Assembly: GCA_028826165.1 (NCBI GenBank)
Contig: JAPDFW010000060.1
Location: 434,001-498,000 of the forward strand
Source: Anaeramoeba ignava
Lineage: Eukaryota; Metamonada; Anaeramoebidae
Length of the DNA stretch: 64,000 nucleotides
Direction: 5' to 3'
Shown: positions 23,913-36,600 of the stretch, in pieces
Layout: every line of letters starts with the position of its first letter
Numbering within the stretch: the first letter of the stretch is position 1
Notes under the pieces: model-generated
Databases searched by the model: none
Told to the model about the DNA's origin: nothing
The model's input: only the letters and a program-made list of their open reading frames with translations
Made by a program: the position numbers and the translations under genes

Positions 23913-25450
23913 AATTTAAATATAAAATTTAAATATAAAATTTAAATATAAAATTTAAATATAAAATTTATTATTAAAATTATTATTAAAATTATTATAA
24001 AAATTATTATTAAAATTATTATTAAAATTATTATTAAATTTATTATTAAATTTATTATTAAAATTATTATTAAATTTATTATTAAAATTATTATTAAAAT
24101 TATTATTAAATTGATTATTAAAATTATTATTAAATTTATTATTAAATTATTATTAAATTATTATTAAATTTATTATTAAATTTATTATTAAAATTATTAT
24201 TAAAATTATTATTATATTAATTATTAAAATTATTATTAAAATTATTATTAAATTTATTATTAAAATTATTATTATATTTATTATTAAAATTATTATTAAA
24301 TTGATTATTAAAATTATTATTAAAATTATTATTAAAATTATTATTAAAATTATTATTAAAATTATTATTAAATTGATTATTAAATTATTATTAAAATTAT
24401 TATTAAAATTATTATTAAAATTATTATTAAAATTATTATTAAAATTACTATTAAAATTATTATTAAAATTATTATTAAATTTATTATTAAATTTATTATT
24501 AAATTTATTATTAAATTGATTATTAAAATTATTATTAAAATTATTATTAAAATTAATATTAAAATTAATATTAAAATTATTATTAAAAATTATTATTAAA
24601 ATTATTATTAAAATTATTATTAAATTGATTATTAAAATTTATTATTAAATTTATTATTAAATTTATTATTAAAAATTATTATTAAAATTATTATTAAATT
24701 TATTATTAAAATTATTATTAAAATTATTATTAAAAATATTATTAAATTTATTAGAATTATTAAATTTATTATTAAATTTATTATTAAAATTATTATTAAA
24801 ATTATTATTAAAATTATTATTAAATTAATTATTAAAATTATTATTAAAATTATTATTAAAAATTATTATTAAAATTATTATTAAATTTATTATTAAATTT
24901 ATTATTAAATTTATTATTAAAATTAATATTAAAATTATTATTTAATTTATTATTAAATTGATTATTAAAATTATTATTAAAATTATTATTAAATTTATTA
25001 TTAAAATTATTATTTAATTTATTATTAAATTTATTATTAAATTATTATTAAAATTATTATTAAAATTGATTATTAAATTATTATTAAAATTATTATTATA
25101 TTTATTATTAAAATTATTATTAAATTTATTATTAAATTTATTATTAAATTTATTATTAAATTATTATTAAAATTATTATTAAAATTATTATTAAAATTAT
25201 TATTAAAAATTATTATTAAAAATTATTATTAAATTTATTATTAAAATTATTATTAAAATTATTATTAAATTTATTATTAAAATTATTATTAAAATTATTA
25301 TTAAATTTATTATTAAATTATTATTAAAATTATTATTATAATTATTATTAAAATTATTATTAAAATTATTATTATATTAATTATTAAATTTATTATTAAA
25401 TTTATTATTAAATTTATTATTAAATTTATTATTAAAATTATTAGTAAAAT
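23913..25450. repeat. Intergenic AAATTATTATTA 12-bp satellite
   Basis: About 1.5 kb of AAATTATTATTA/AAATTTATTATT 12-mers follow the SMC1 stop directly, after four AATATAAAATTT units. Occasional TTGATT variants occur. It ends in AT-rich unique DNA that leads to the SNARE start at 25648; nothing gene-like lies in 25451-25647. Confidence 0.9.
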
Positions 25451-25647
25451 TAAATATTCAATTGATTATTAAAATTATTATGAAATTGTTTGAAATAAAT
25501 ATTTTAAATTGATTTATAAATTTATTAAAGAAAAGTGGGAAATAAAACAAAACAAATTTTTAATTGAAAAATTTTTTATTTTTCTTTTTCATTTTTCTTT
25601 TTTCATTTTTTTTTTTTAATTTTTAATTTTTTTTTAAATCATTTATT

Positions 25648-28600
25648 ATGAACGATTTAATTCGAAGAATTGTAAAAATTCAACATGAAACTGCACCAGA
25701 AGGTGTAAATGAATCAGAATCACATGAAAATTATGATGATTTTACAAAATTAAAAAAAGGTATCGCAGTTGATGTTAAAGAGATTCGAGAAGTTCGTTAT
25801 TATTTTAAAAATAAAAATTAAAAAGAAAACGTTTTGATCAAAACTCGAAACAAAAAATAAATTTAATCAATAATATTATAATTATAATTATAATTATAAT
25901 TAATATTCATTTATAAAATTAAATATAAAATTAAAATTAAAATTAAAATTAAAATTAAAATTAAAATTGAAATTGAAATTGAAATTGAAATTAAAATTAT
26001 AATTAAAATCAAAATTAAATTTAAAATTAAAATTGAAATTAAAATTAAAATTAAAATTAAAATTAAAATTAAAATTAAAATTAAAATTAAAATTAAAATT
26101 AAAATTAAAATTAAAATTAAAATTAAAATTAAAATTAAAATTAAAATTAAATATAAATTTAAAATTAAAATTAAAATTAAAATTAAAATCAAAATTCATT
26201 TATAAAATTAAATATAAAATTAAATATAAAATTATAATTATAATTAATATTAAAATTCATTTATAAAATTAAAATTAAAATTAAAATTAAATATAAATTT
26301 AAAATTAAAATTGAAATTAAAATTAAAATCAAAATTAAAATTAAAATTAAAATTAAAATTGAAATTAAAATCAAAATTAAAATCATTTATAAAATTAAAA
26401 TTAAAAAAACAGTCAATTGCTCGCAGAAATGATCTTCTTGAAACAACGAATCCCGACAACGTTGAAGCTATTCAATTATCGAGTTCAATACGAAAGAAAA
26501 TTGGAGAAGTAAAAGAAAAAGCAATTGAATTAGATGAATTACAAAAACTTGGATATAAAAAACCGAAAAAAGATAAGAAAAAAAAGAAGCAACAACAAAA
26601 CGAAGACTCTGAAGATATTGAGCTTGAAGATGTCAACGAAAATCGAGCAGAAATTGTGGAGCTTGTTAATGCACATATCAAAGAATGCGAAGATTGGGAC
26701 AAACAACGTTATAAACCACAAACAAAATATGGAAATAATTTAACTAGTAATTCTCATTCTGCTCGAGTTAATATTCATTCTCCTCTTCAAACTGAACTCA
26801 ATGATATCGATACTGCACAGAAAATGCAACTGATTAGGCAGAAAGATAATCAAATTGATGCTGATTTGGATGAAATCTCCCATGGTGTTGGTCATCTTAA
26901 GGAAATCGCTTTGACTATGTCAGAAGTACTTACTCTTCTTACTTTTCTTTTATTATTAATCTTTTACTCAACCTTTTATTTTACCATCTTTTAAAATATT
27001 CTACTTATTTATAAAATTATTTATTAAATTAATTATAAAATTAAATATAAAATTATATATAAAATTATTTATAAAATTATATATAAAATTAATTATAAAA
27101 TTATTAATTAAATTATTTATAAAATTATTTATAAAATTATTAATTAAATTATTTATAAAATTATTTATAAAATTATTTATAAAATTATTTATAAAATTAA
27201 ATATAAAATTATTTATAAAATTAATTATAAAATTATTTATAAAATTATTTATAAAATTAATTATAAAATTAATTATAAAATTAATTATAAAATTATTTAT
27301 AAAATTATTTATAAAATTATATATTAAATTATTTATAAAAATTATTTATTAAATTATATATAAAATTATTTATTAAATTATTTATAAAATTAAATATAAA
27401 ATTATTTATAAAATTATTTATAAAATTAAATATAAAATTAATTATAAAATTATTTATAAAATTATTTATAAAATTATTTATAAAATTAAATATAAAATTA
27501 AATATAAAATTAATTATAAAAATTAAATATAAAATTAAATATAAAATTAAATATAAAATTAAATATAAAATTATTTATAAAATTATTTATAAAATTATTT
27601 ATAAAATTATTTATAAAATTATTTATAAAATTATTTATAAAATTATATATAAAATTATTATAAAATTATTATAAAATTAAATATAAAATTAAATATAAAA
27701 TTAAATATAAAATTAATTATAAAATTATTTATTAAATTATTTATAAAATTAATTATAAAATTATTAATAAAATTATTTATAAAATTAATTATAAAATTAT
27801 TTATAAAATTAATTATAAAATTAATTATAAAATTAATTATAAAATTAAATATAAAATTAAATATAAAATTATTTATAAAATTAATTATAAAATTAAATAT
27901 AAAATTATTTATTAAATTAATTATAATATTATTTATAAAATTAATTATAAAATTATTTATAAAATTATATATAAAATTATTTATAAAATTAATTATAAAA
28001 TTATTTATAAAATTATTTATTAAATTATTTATTAAAATTATTTATAAAATTATTTATAAAATTATTTATAAAATTATTTATTAAATTATTTATTAAATTA
28101 TTTATAAAATTATTTATTAAATTATTAATTAAATTATTAATTAAATTATTTATAAAATTATTTATTAAATTATTTATTAAATTATTTATAAAATTATTTA
28201 TTAAATTATTTATAAAATTATTTATAAAATTATTTATAAAATTATTTATAAAATTATTTATAAAATTATTTATAAAATTAAATATAAAATTATTTATAAA
28301 ATTATTTATAAAATTATTTATAAAATTAATTATAAAAATTATTTATAAAATTATTTATAAAATTATTTATAAAATTATTTATAAAATTATTTATAAAATT
28401 ATTTATTAAATTATTTATAAATTTATTTATAAAATTATTTATAAAATTATTTATAAAATTATTTATAAAATTATTTATAAAATTATTTATAAAATTATTT
28501 ATAAAATTATATATAAAATTATTTATAAAATTAAATATAAAATTAAATATAAAAATTATTTATAAAATTAAATATAAAATTAAATATAAAATTATTTATT

Positions 28601-29200
28601 AAATTATTTATAAAATTATTTATAAAATTATTTATTAAATTATTTATTAAATTATTTATAAAATTATTTATAAAATTATATATAAAATTATTTATAAAAT
28701 TATTTATAAAATTATTTATAAAATTATTTATAAAATTATTTATTAAATTAATTATAAAATTATTTATAAAATTAAATATAAAATTATTTATAAAATTAAA
28801 TATAAAATTATTTATAAAATTAAATATAAAATTATTTATAAAATTAATTATAAAATTATTTATAAAATTATTTATAAAATTATTTATAAAATTTATAAAA
28901 TTATTAATAAAATTATTTATAAAATTAAATATAAAATTATTTATAAAATTATTTATAAAATTAATTATAAAATTATTTATAAAATTATTTATAAAATTAT
29001 AGGAAGTAGATAAACAAAATGTAATGCTTGATGAAGTAACAACAAAAGTTGACAATACAACAGAACATTTGGAAAACATTAACAAAAAATTAAGAAGAGT
29101 TATATCAGAAGCAAAATCTGCAGATAAAATTGTGTGTTATATCATCTTATTGGTTTTACTTCTTGGAATTTTAGGATATATTTACAAATTAGCTAAATAA
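25648..29200 (+). CDS. Qc-SNARE, SYP7/syntaxin-like, tail-anchored
   Basis: Three exons: 25648-25791, 26413-26925, 29003-29200; phase 0 throughout, 284 residues. The N-terminus is MNDLIRRIVKIQHETAPEG. The middle (SIARRNDLLETTNPDNVEAI) is followed by a Lys-rich and acidic linker. The SNARE motif runs from QLIRQKDNQIDADLDEISHG through LKEIALTMSE into EVDKQNVMLDEVTTKVDNTT. The zero-layer Gln is in DKQNVM, just after intron 2. A single C-terminal anchor (IVCYIILLVLLLGILGYIYK) ends LAK. Overall order and C-terminus resemble plant SYP71-73 Qc-SNAREs, which act in ER/Golgi and plasma membrane fusion; syntaxin-8-like Qc is the alternative. Exon 1 ends at GAA before GTTCGT, because the earlier GGTATC donor would break the phase. 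Intron 2 is 2077 nt of satellite inside the SNARE motif. Confidence 0.88.
25792..26412 (+). repeat. SNARE intron 1 with AAAATT/GAAATT hexamers
   Basis: 621-nt intron. After a short unique start it consists of AAAATT with some GAAATT and ATAAATTT variants and CATTTATAAAATT punctuation. Each G stands in a TGA context, so neither AG nor GT forms in the hexamer body. Confidence 0.85.
26926..29002 (+). repeat. SNARE intron 2: ATTTATAAAATT satellite, 2 kb
   Basis: 2077-nt intron, nearly all ATTTATAAAATT 12-mers with ATTAATTATAAA, AAATATAAA and ATTTATTAAATT variants. I see no G between the first exon-proximal bases and the terminal TATAG. It splits the SNARE motif just before the zero layer. Asn/Phe/Ile-rich frames on the minus strand are artefacts. 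Confidence 0.9.
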
Positions 29201-29405
29201 TAATTCTTTTGAAATTTGATTCCTTTCAAAAAAAAAAACAATTTTTTCTCATTCAATCCAAAAAAAATTTTCCACTTTTTTCTTTTTTTTCTTCTTTTTT
29301 TTTTTTCTTTTCTTAAAAAATTCAAAATGAAAGTTAATTATAAATAATTTTTTTTCATTTTTTTAATTTTCATTTTTTTATTTTTGTGTAAAAAAAAAAG
29401 GAAAA

Positions 29406-31679
29406 ATGGGAAATAATGTAAAACTTGATAAAATTATAAAAGATGGAGATGTTCAAAAACTTAGACAAAAAAATTTAACTGGAGAAGAAATTAATTCAAA
29501 TGTAATTAAAAAAACAATCCAAATTTTTTTTTCCTTTTTATTTTTTTTTTTTTTCCGTTTTTTTTTTAGATTGTAAAAAATTAAAATTAAAATTTAAATT
29601 AAAATTAAAATTTAATTTTTTTAGAAAGTAAAAATTTAATTTGAAATAAAATTTAGATTGCTTTTTTTTTCTTATTAGAAAATATTTCTTTTATATAGAA
29701 TTTTACTGTTTTAGGTTTTGCTGTAAAATGTAGACAACTTCCTATAGTTCAAGTTTTATTAGAACATCCACAAATAAATATTGATTTACAAACAAACCCA
29801 AAAGTATTGAAAAAAAAATTGTTTCATTTTGATTATAAAAATTTATTTTATTTTATTAGAAAGAAACTGCTTTAATGATAGCTTGTTTAATAATAAATTT
29901 AGATATTGTTAAAGAATTATTATTAAAAAACCCACAAATTGATATTCAAAATTCTGTAAATTTAATAATAATAATAATATATTTTATAAATAAATTAAAA
30001 TTAATTTCCATTTTTAAAGAAAGTAAAATTATTTCGCTTCATTTTGATTATAAAAATTTACTTTATTTTATTAGAAAGAAACAGCTTTAATGATATCTTG
30101 TTTAACAGGAAATTTAGATATTGTTAAAGAATTATTATCAAAAAATCCACAAATTGATATTCAAAATCTTGTAAATTTAATAATAATATATTTTATAAAT
30201 AAATTAAAATTAATTTCCATTTTTAAAGAAAGTAAAATTATTTTGTTTCATTTTGATTATAAAAATTTACTTTATTTTATTAGAAAGAAACAGCTTTAAT
30301 GATAGCTTGTTTAACAGGAAATTTAGATATTGTTAAAGAATTATTATCAAAAAACCCACAAATTGATATTCAAAATCTTGTAAATTTAATAATAATATAT
30401 TTTATAAATAAATTAAAATTAATTTCCATTTTTAAAGAAAGTAAAATTATTTCGCTTCATTTTGATTATAAAAATTTACTTTATTTTATTAGGGAGAAAC
30501 AGCTTTAATGATATCTTGTTTAACAGGAAATTTAAATATTGTTAAAGAATTATTATTAAAAAATCCACAAATTGATATTCAAAATCTTGTAAATTTAATA
30601 ATAATATATTTTATAAATAAATTAAAATTAATTTCCATTTTTAAAGAAAGTAAAATTATTTCGTTTCATTTTGATTATAAAAATTTACTTTATTTTATTA
30701 GGGAGAAACAGCTTTAATGATATCTTGTTCATCAGGAAATTTAAATATTGTTAAAGAATTATTATCAAAAAATCCACAAATTGATATTCAAAATCTTGTA
30801 AATTTAATAATAATATATTTTATAAATAAATTAAAATTAATTCCCATTTTTAAAGAAAGTAAAATTGTTTCGTTTCATTTTGATTATAAAAATTTACTTT
30901 ATTTTATTAGGGAGAAACAGCTTTAATGATAGCAATCAAACAAGAACACTTTGATGTTATTTATTTTTTGACTAATAAAGGAGCAAATATTAGAAACTAC
31001 AATAGAGTTTGAATTAAATTATCAGAAATTTAAAAATAAATCAAAATTTACATTTGAAAAAAATACAAATTTAAAAGAAAGTAAAAACATTTCAATTTTG
31101 ATTCAATTTTTCTTAAATTGTAATTTCTTTCTTTTTTTTTCTTTCTTTTTTGGAATTGAAAAGAATAAGAATTGTTTAGATATTGCAATCAAAACACAAA
31201 ATTTATCAATCATTAAGTTTTTTTGCGCACTTTCTTTAGATCATCCAGTTGATGTAATAATTTCTTTTTTCTTTTTTCCTTTTCCTTTTTTTTTCTTATT
31301 ATTCATTTCCTTTTAGTTTGAAAATTTACTTATTGATCTTCCTAATGAAAATATACAAAATTTCATGAAAAGATATCAAGAAATTCATCAGAAAAATCAA
31401 AACATCTTTTTCAAATTTCAAGAGCTTTTAAAAATTTCAGGAGAAATTCCAGAACCTTCAATCAATTTATTTTTCCAAAGATGTTTTAGTTTTCCAGAAA
31501 GACAACAAGAACAAGTTCAACAAGATCCTTTCTGCAAAATTTGTTTTACAAATCAAAAAAATTGTGTTCTGCTTCCTTGTCATCATTTTGGAATTTGTTT
31601 TGAATGCGCTCAATTAATTGAAGATTGTCCATTTTGTAGAATGAAAATTACTCAAAAAATGAAGATTTATGATCAATAA
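29406..31679 (+). CDS. Ankyrin-repeat RING finger protein (E3 ligase-like)
   Basis: Ten exons: 29406-29501, 29699-29803, 29860-29955, 30075-30170, 30284-30379, 30493-30588, 30702-30797, 30911-31006, 31164-31253, 31317-31679. All are phase 0; 409 residues. Exons 3-8 are each exactly 96 nt and encode one 32-residue ankyrin repeat (ETALMIACLTGNLDIVKELL, SKNPQIDIQN). The last exon ends with a C3HC4-type RING: CKIC, then CVLLPCHHFGICFECA and CPFCR, in the style of IAP or MIB RINGs, which recruit E2 enzymes. The likely role is a ubiquitin ligase whose ankyrin surface selects the substrate. The start at 29406 was chosen because the ATG at 29326 cannot be joined without an in-frame stop. Exons 4-7 with their introns are nearly identical, so the repeat number is evolving now. 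Confidence 0.86.
29860..31006 (+). repeat. Tandem exon-intron amplification, 209-bp unit
   Basis: Six 96-nt ankyrin exons are spaced 215, 209, 209, 209 and 209 bp apart. Each intron of the 209-bp units is 113 nt and nearly identical (GTAAATTTAATAATA start, TTTTATTAG end). Copies differ at few bases: TCT/GCT after ATGATA, AGAAAG/AGGGAG at the acceptor, and TTA/TCA in the LLxK position. This is recent duplication or conversion of a whole exon-intron module. Confidence 0.93.
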
Positions 31680-31787
31680 TATTTTTAAATAAATAAAAAA
31701 TAATTTTTTTGTTTAAAATTTGCTGAATAAAAAAAAAAGTTCTCAAAAAAAAATTTTTTTCTTGTTTTTTGTTTTTTGATTTTTGAT

Positions 31788-32693
31788 TTAAATTTTTATT
31801 TTGATAATAAATTCAGGAGAATAATTTGATCTCTCAGTTTCCCAATAATAACCACGAGGATTACTCACAACTCTTGTTCCATTTCTCATAAAATCAAATT
31901 TCAAATGAGTATGCCCACAACACCAACAAGAAATATTCGTTTTTTCTCGATCCAATAAAGAATCCAAATTACTCGAAAAGGCATGTTGAATATCTCCAAT
32001 TTCTTCGATAGGCGAAGTTCCTTCAAGTGTTGGCGTGTGATGAGAAAGAACGACAACTTGCGATTCTTTGTTTTTTTTGGAGAGAATATATTCAGAAATG
32101 ATCCAATTCACATTTTCATCAAACCAGCTTTTTGTGTCTTTTGGAGTAATCGGTTCAAATTTATTTTTGAATATCAAACTGTAATCGTTCAAGCAATTTT
32201 CAATTTGATTCGCAAGATTATCAGGAATATAAGACCACAACGTTGTTCCAAGAAATCGAATCACTTGATCTCCACAATCTTCTTTTTTCACAGTTAATTT
32301 CACTGATTTATTATCAAGAAAATAGACATTTGAAAAAGAAGAACAAATTCTTTCTAATTTTCCTAGTTGTTCTTCATAAGTCAAAATACTTTCTGCATTG
32401 TGATTGTAAAATTCGTGATTTCCCGCAATGAAGAATATTATTTCAAATTTTTCTGAAATTTCTCTCAGAAAATATTCCAATAATTCGTTGTTTATTAATC
32501 CAATATCTCCTAATAATCCAAGTATTTTTGCTTTTGCAATTATCAAATTTTTTGGGATCGATTCTTTTGTTTCAAACATTTCAAGATGGATATCTGATGC
32601 GATTTGGATTGGTAATTCATTTTCTTTGATTGAAATTTCTAATTTAATTTCTTCATAATTTTGTTTGAAATATTTTTTTGTTTTTTTTTGCAT
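31788..32693 (-). CDS. Calcineurin-like metallophosphoesterase
   Basis: Single exon, 301 residues from the Met at 32691-32693. An upstream in-frame Met at 32768 exists, but the codons between are simple-sequence LILILI, so the downstream start is preferred. All motifs of the family are present: ASDIHLE (32-38; Asp34, His36), LGDIG (61-65; Asp63), GNHE (91-94), LSHHTP (216-221; His218/219) and CGHTH (259-263). These ligands hold a two-metal centre that hydrolyses phosphate mono- or diesters. The substrate is unknown; the length and NPRGYYWE end resemble bacterial-type small phosphohydrolases. No signal peptide. It is convergent with the ankyrin-RING gene, with 108 bp between stops. Confidence 0.87.
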   Translation of the reverse strand: MQKKTKKYFKQNYEEIKLEISIKENELPIQIASDIHLEMFETKESIPKNLIIAKAKILGLLGDIGLINNELLEYFLREISEKFEIIFFIAGNHEFYNHNAESILTYEEQLGKLERICSSFSNVYFLDNKSVKLTVKKEDCGDQVIRFLGTTLWSYIPDNLANQIENCLNDYSLIFKNKFEPITPKDTKSWFDENVNWIISEYILSKKNKESQVVVLSHHTPTLEGTSPIEEIGDIQHAFSSNLDSLLDREKTNISCWCCGHTHLKFDFMRNGTRVVSNPRGYYWETERSNYSPEFIIKIKI

Positions 32694-32921
32694 TAAAAAA
32701 AATGGAAATGAAAAAAATGAAATCAAAATCAAAATCAAAATAAAAATTAAAATCAAAATCAAAATCAAAATTAAATAGAAAAATTAAAATCAAAATCAAA
32801 ATTAAATAAAAATAGAAAATCAAAATTAAAATCAAAATTAAATAGAAAAATTAAAATTAAAAATTAAAATCAAAATCAAAATTAAAATTAAAATCAAAAT
32901 CAAAATCAAAATCAAAATTAA

Positions 32922-33322
32922 ACCTATTTTCATTTTTTATATTTATATGTTAAATATTTAAATAATAAAATATTTAAATCTAAAACATAAAATTATTATT
33001 TTAATAATAAAATTAAATATTAAATTATATTTTTAAATTAATTTAAAATTAAATATTAAATTAAATCTATTCTCATTTTTATATTTATATGTTAAATATT
33101 TAAAATAAAATATTTAAATCTAAAACATTAAATTCATATTTTTAAATTAATTTATAAATTAAATATTAAATTAAATCTATTCTTATTTTTATATTTATAT
33201 GTTAAATATTTTTAAATAATAAAATATTTAAATCTAAAACATTAAATTATTATTTTAATAATAAAATTAAATATTAAATTATATTTTTAAATTAATTTAT
33301 AAATTAAATATTAAATTAAATC
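32922..33322. repeat. Three imperfect 110-150 bp direct repeats
   Basis: Three copies (about 32922-33064, 33065-33175, 33176-33322) share an AATCTATTCTCATTTTTATA opening, an ATGTTAAATATTT core, AATCTAAAACAT and an AAATATTAAATTAA end. The middle copy lacks an internal ATTATTTTAATAATAAAA block. Flanks: AAAATC hexamers at 32720-32920, and a TTTCATTTTTCATT run then AT-rich DNA up to the ARM gene start at 33679. No gene seen in 32694-33678. Confidence 0.8.
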
Positions 33323-33678
33323 TATTCTCATTTTTTTTTAATTTTTCATTTTTCATTTTTCATTTTTCATTTTTCATTTTTTTTTTAATTAAGTAAATAT
33401 TTTTTAAAAAAAATTAAATATAAAAATATCAAATTAAATATAAAAATAATATTAAAAACATTCCAATAATCAAAATATTTATAAATTATTAATTAAAATA
33501 AAATTTCCCCTTTTTTTCTTATCAAAAAAAGCAATTTCGATCAAATCAATATTGTTTCCAAAAAAAAAAATTAATTATAAAAATTTCAAAATAATTAACA
33601 ATTTATTAATTAAAAACATTTTATTTTTTCATTTCAAAATAAAAGAAAAGAAGAGCAATAACGAGGAGAACAAACAAA

Positions 33679-36600
33679 ATGAATCCAAATCAAAACCAAA
33701 AAGAACCTATTGAAGAAACAATCAAAAATATGAATAATTCACCAAACAATCAAGAAATTCAAGAAAATGGATGCTTTATCTTACAAAAATTTGCAAAGGA
33801 AAATGAAGGTAAATATTAATTTTAATATTTGATTTTTTTTTGGAAACAATTTTGAATAAGATTAAAAAATAATAAAATTTGGAAATTCAAAGATAATCCA
33901 ACGGAAATCAAAAAATTGGATGCCATTAAATCTCTTATTAAAGCTATGAATAATTTTCCAAATAATGAAGAGATTCAAATTCAAGCTTCTGAAGCTTTAT
34001 TAATATTTTCAGGAGGATTAAAAAGTAAATCAAAAATCAAAAATCAAAAATCAAAAATCAAAAATAATAACAAAATGAAACAAAATAAAAAGTTGAAGAA
34101 ATTGAAAATCGAAAATTACAAGGAATTGAAATTTCTAAATTAAATGGAATTAAAACAATTATGAGCACAATCAACAATTATCCAAATAATCAAAATATTC
34201 AAGAAAAATGTATTTCAATTTTAATTAATCTCGCAATTCATCCAGGTAGATAAATTGCAAGAATAAAAAAACAAACAAAACACTTATTCCCATATTTTTT
34301 GACATTCCAAATTTCTCATTCTAAATTTTGAAAATCAAAATATTAATATTAATATTAATATTAATATTAATATTTGATCAATCAATGAATCTATAAATCT
34401 CAATCAACTTATTTCAAACATTTCATAAAATAAAAAATAGAAAACAGAATTGAAATTAGGAAATTAAAAGGAATTGAATGTGTGATTAAATCAATGAATA
34501 ATTTCCCAAATAATGAAGATATTCAATATAAAGGATGTGGAGCGTTAGGGAATATTGTTGCTTATAATGAAGGTAAATAAAAATAAATGAAAATGAAAAA
34601 TCATAAAATAAATTATGCAAATTAAATTAATCAATAATTTCTTATTCAACTAAATAAAAATAAAATAAATAATAGAAAACGAAACTGAAATAAGGGAATT
34701 AAAAGGAATTGAACCTGTTATTAAATCAATGAATAATTTTCTAAATAGTGAAGATATTCAAAAATATGGATGTGGAGCCTTATGGAATATTTCTGCTGAT
34801 AAAAGTAAATAAATATAGATATCAATTAAAATTAAAATAATACAAAATATTTTAATTAATAATTAAACAATTTCATTTTAAATTTCATTTTCAATTCATT
34901 TCCTAAATTTAAAAATAGAAAACAGAATTGAAGTTAGGGAATTAAAAGGAATTGAACCTATTATTAAATCAATGAATAATTTCCCAAATAATGAAGATAT
35001 TCAAAAATATGGGTGTGGAGCTTTATGGAATATTGCTTTTGATAATGGTAAATAAATATAGATATCAATTAAAATTAAAATAATACAAAATATTTTAATT
35101 AATAATTAAACAATTTCATTTTAAATTTAAATTTAAATTCATTTCCCAAATTTAAAAATAAATAGAAAACATAATTGAAATTAGAAATTTAAAAGGAATT
35201 GAACCTATTATTAAATCAATGAATAATTTCCCAAATAATCAACTTATTCAAGAAAATGGATGTGGAGCTTTATGGAATATTGCTTTTGATAATGGTAAAT
35301 AAAACTAAATTCAGAAAATTAATTTAATCAATTACTTCTTATTCAACTAAATAAAAATAAAATAAATAATAGAAAACGAAACTGAAATAAGGGAATTAAA
35401 AGGAATTGAACCTGTTATTAAAGCAATGAATAATTTCCCAAATAATCAACTTATTCAAGAAAATGGATGTGGAGCTTTATGTAATATTTCTTTTGATAAT
35501 GGTAAATAAAATTAAATTCAGAAAATTAAATTAATCAATTACTTCTTATTCAACCAAAATCAATAAATTTATTTCCCAAATTTAAAAATAAATAGAAAAC
35601 AAAATTGAAATTAGAAATTTAAAAGGAATTGAACCTATTATTAAATCAATGAATAATTTTCCAAATAATCAACTTATTCAAAAATATGGATGTGGAGCTT
35701 TATGTAATATTTCTTTTGATAATGGTAAATAAAACTAAATTCAGAAAATTACTTTAATCAATTACTTCTTATTCAACTAAAATCAATAAATTTATTTCCC
35801 AAATTTAAAAATAAATAGAAAACATAATTGAAATTAGAAATTTAAAAGGAATTGAACCTATTATTAAATCAATGAATAATTTTCCAAATAATCAACTTAT
35901 TCAAAAAAATGGATGTGGAGCTTTATTGAATATTGCTTTTGATAATGGTAAATAAAACTAAATTCAGAAAATTACTTTAATCAATTACTTCTTATTCAAC
36001 TAAATAAAAATAAAATAAATAATAGAAAACAAAACTGAAATAAGGGAATTAAAAGGAATTGAACCTGTTATTAAATCAATGAATAATTTCCCAAATAATG
36101 AAGATATTCAAGAAAATGGATGTGGAGCTTTATGTAATATTTCTTTTGATAATGGTAAATAAAACTAAATCCAGAAAATTAATTTAATCAATTACTTTTT
36201 ATTCAACTAAAATCAATAAATTTATTTCCCAAATTTAAAAATAAATAGAAAACAAAATTGAAATTAAAAATTTAAAAGGAATTGAACCTATTATTAAATC
36301 AATGAATAATTTCCCAAATAATGAAGATATTCAAAAATATGGATGTGGAGCTTTATTGAGTATTTCTTTTGATAATGGTAAATAAAACTAAATTCAGAAA
36401 ATTAATTTAATCAATTACTTCTTATTCAACTAAAATCAATCAATTTATTTCCCAAATTTAAAAATAAATAGAAAACAATATTGAAATTAAAAATTTAAAA
36501 GGAATTGAACCTATTATTAAATCAATGAATAATTTCCCAAATAATCAACTTATTCAAGAAAATGGGTGTGGAGCTTTATTGAATATTGCTTTTGATAATG

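Noticed and set aside
29875-30926. Five tandem small genes of about 70 residues with ankyrin-like starts
   Set aside because: Each is an internal Met of a 96-nt ankyrin exon read through its intron. GT-AG sites with uniform phase 0 join them into one 409-residue protein with a RING end.
31788-32768. Longer metallophosphoesterase with a LILILI signal-like N-terminus
   Set aside because: The extra 25 codons are mostly AAAATC/AAAATT simple sequence continuing upstream; the Met at 32691-32693 starts where normal coding composition begins.
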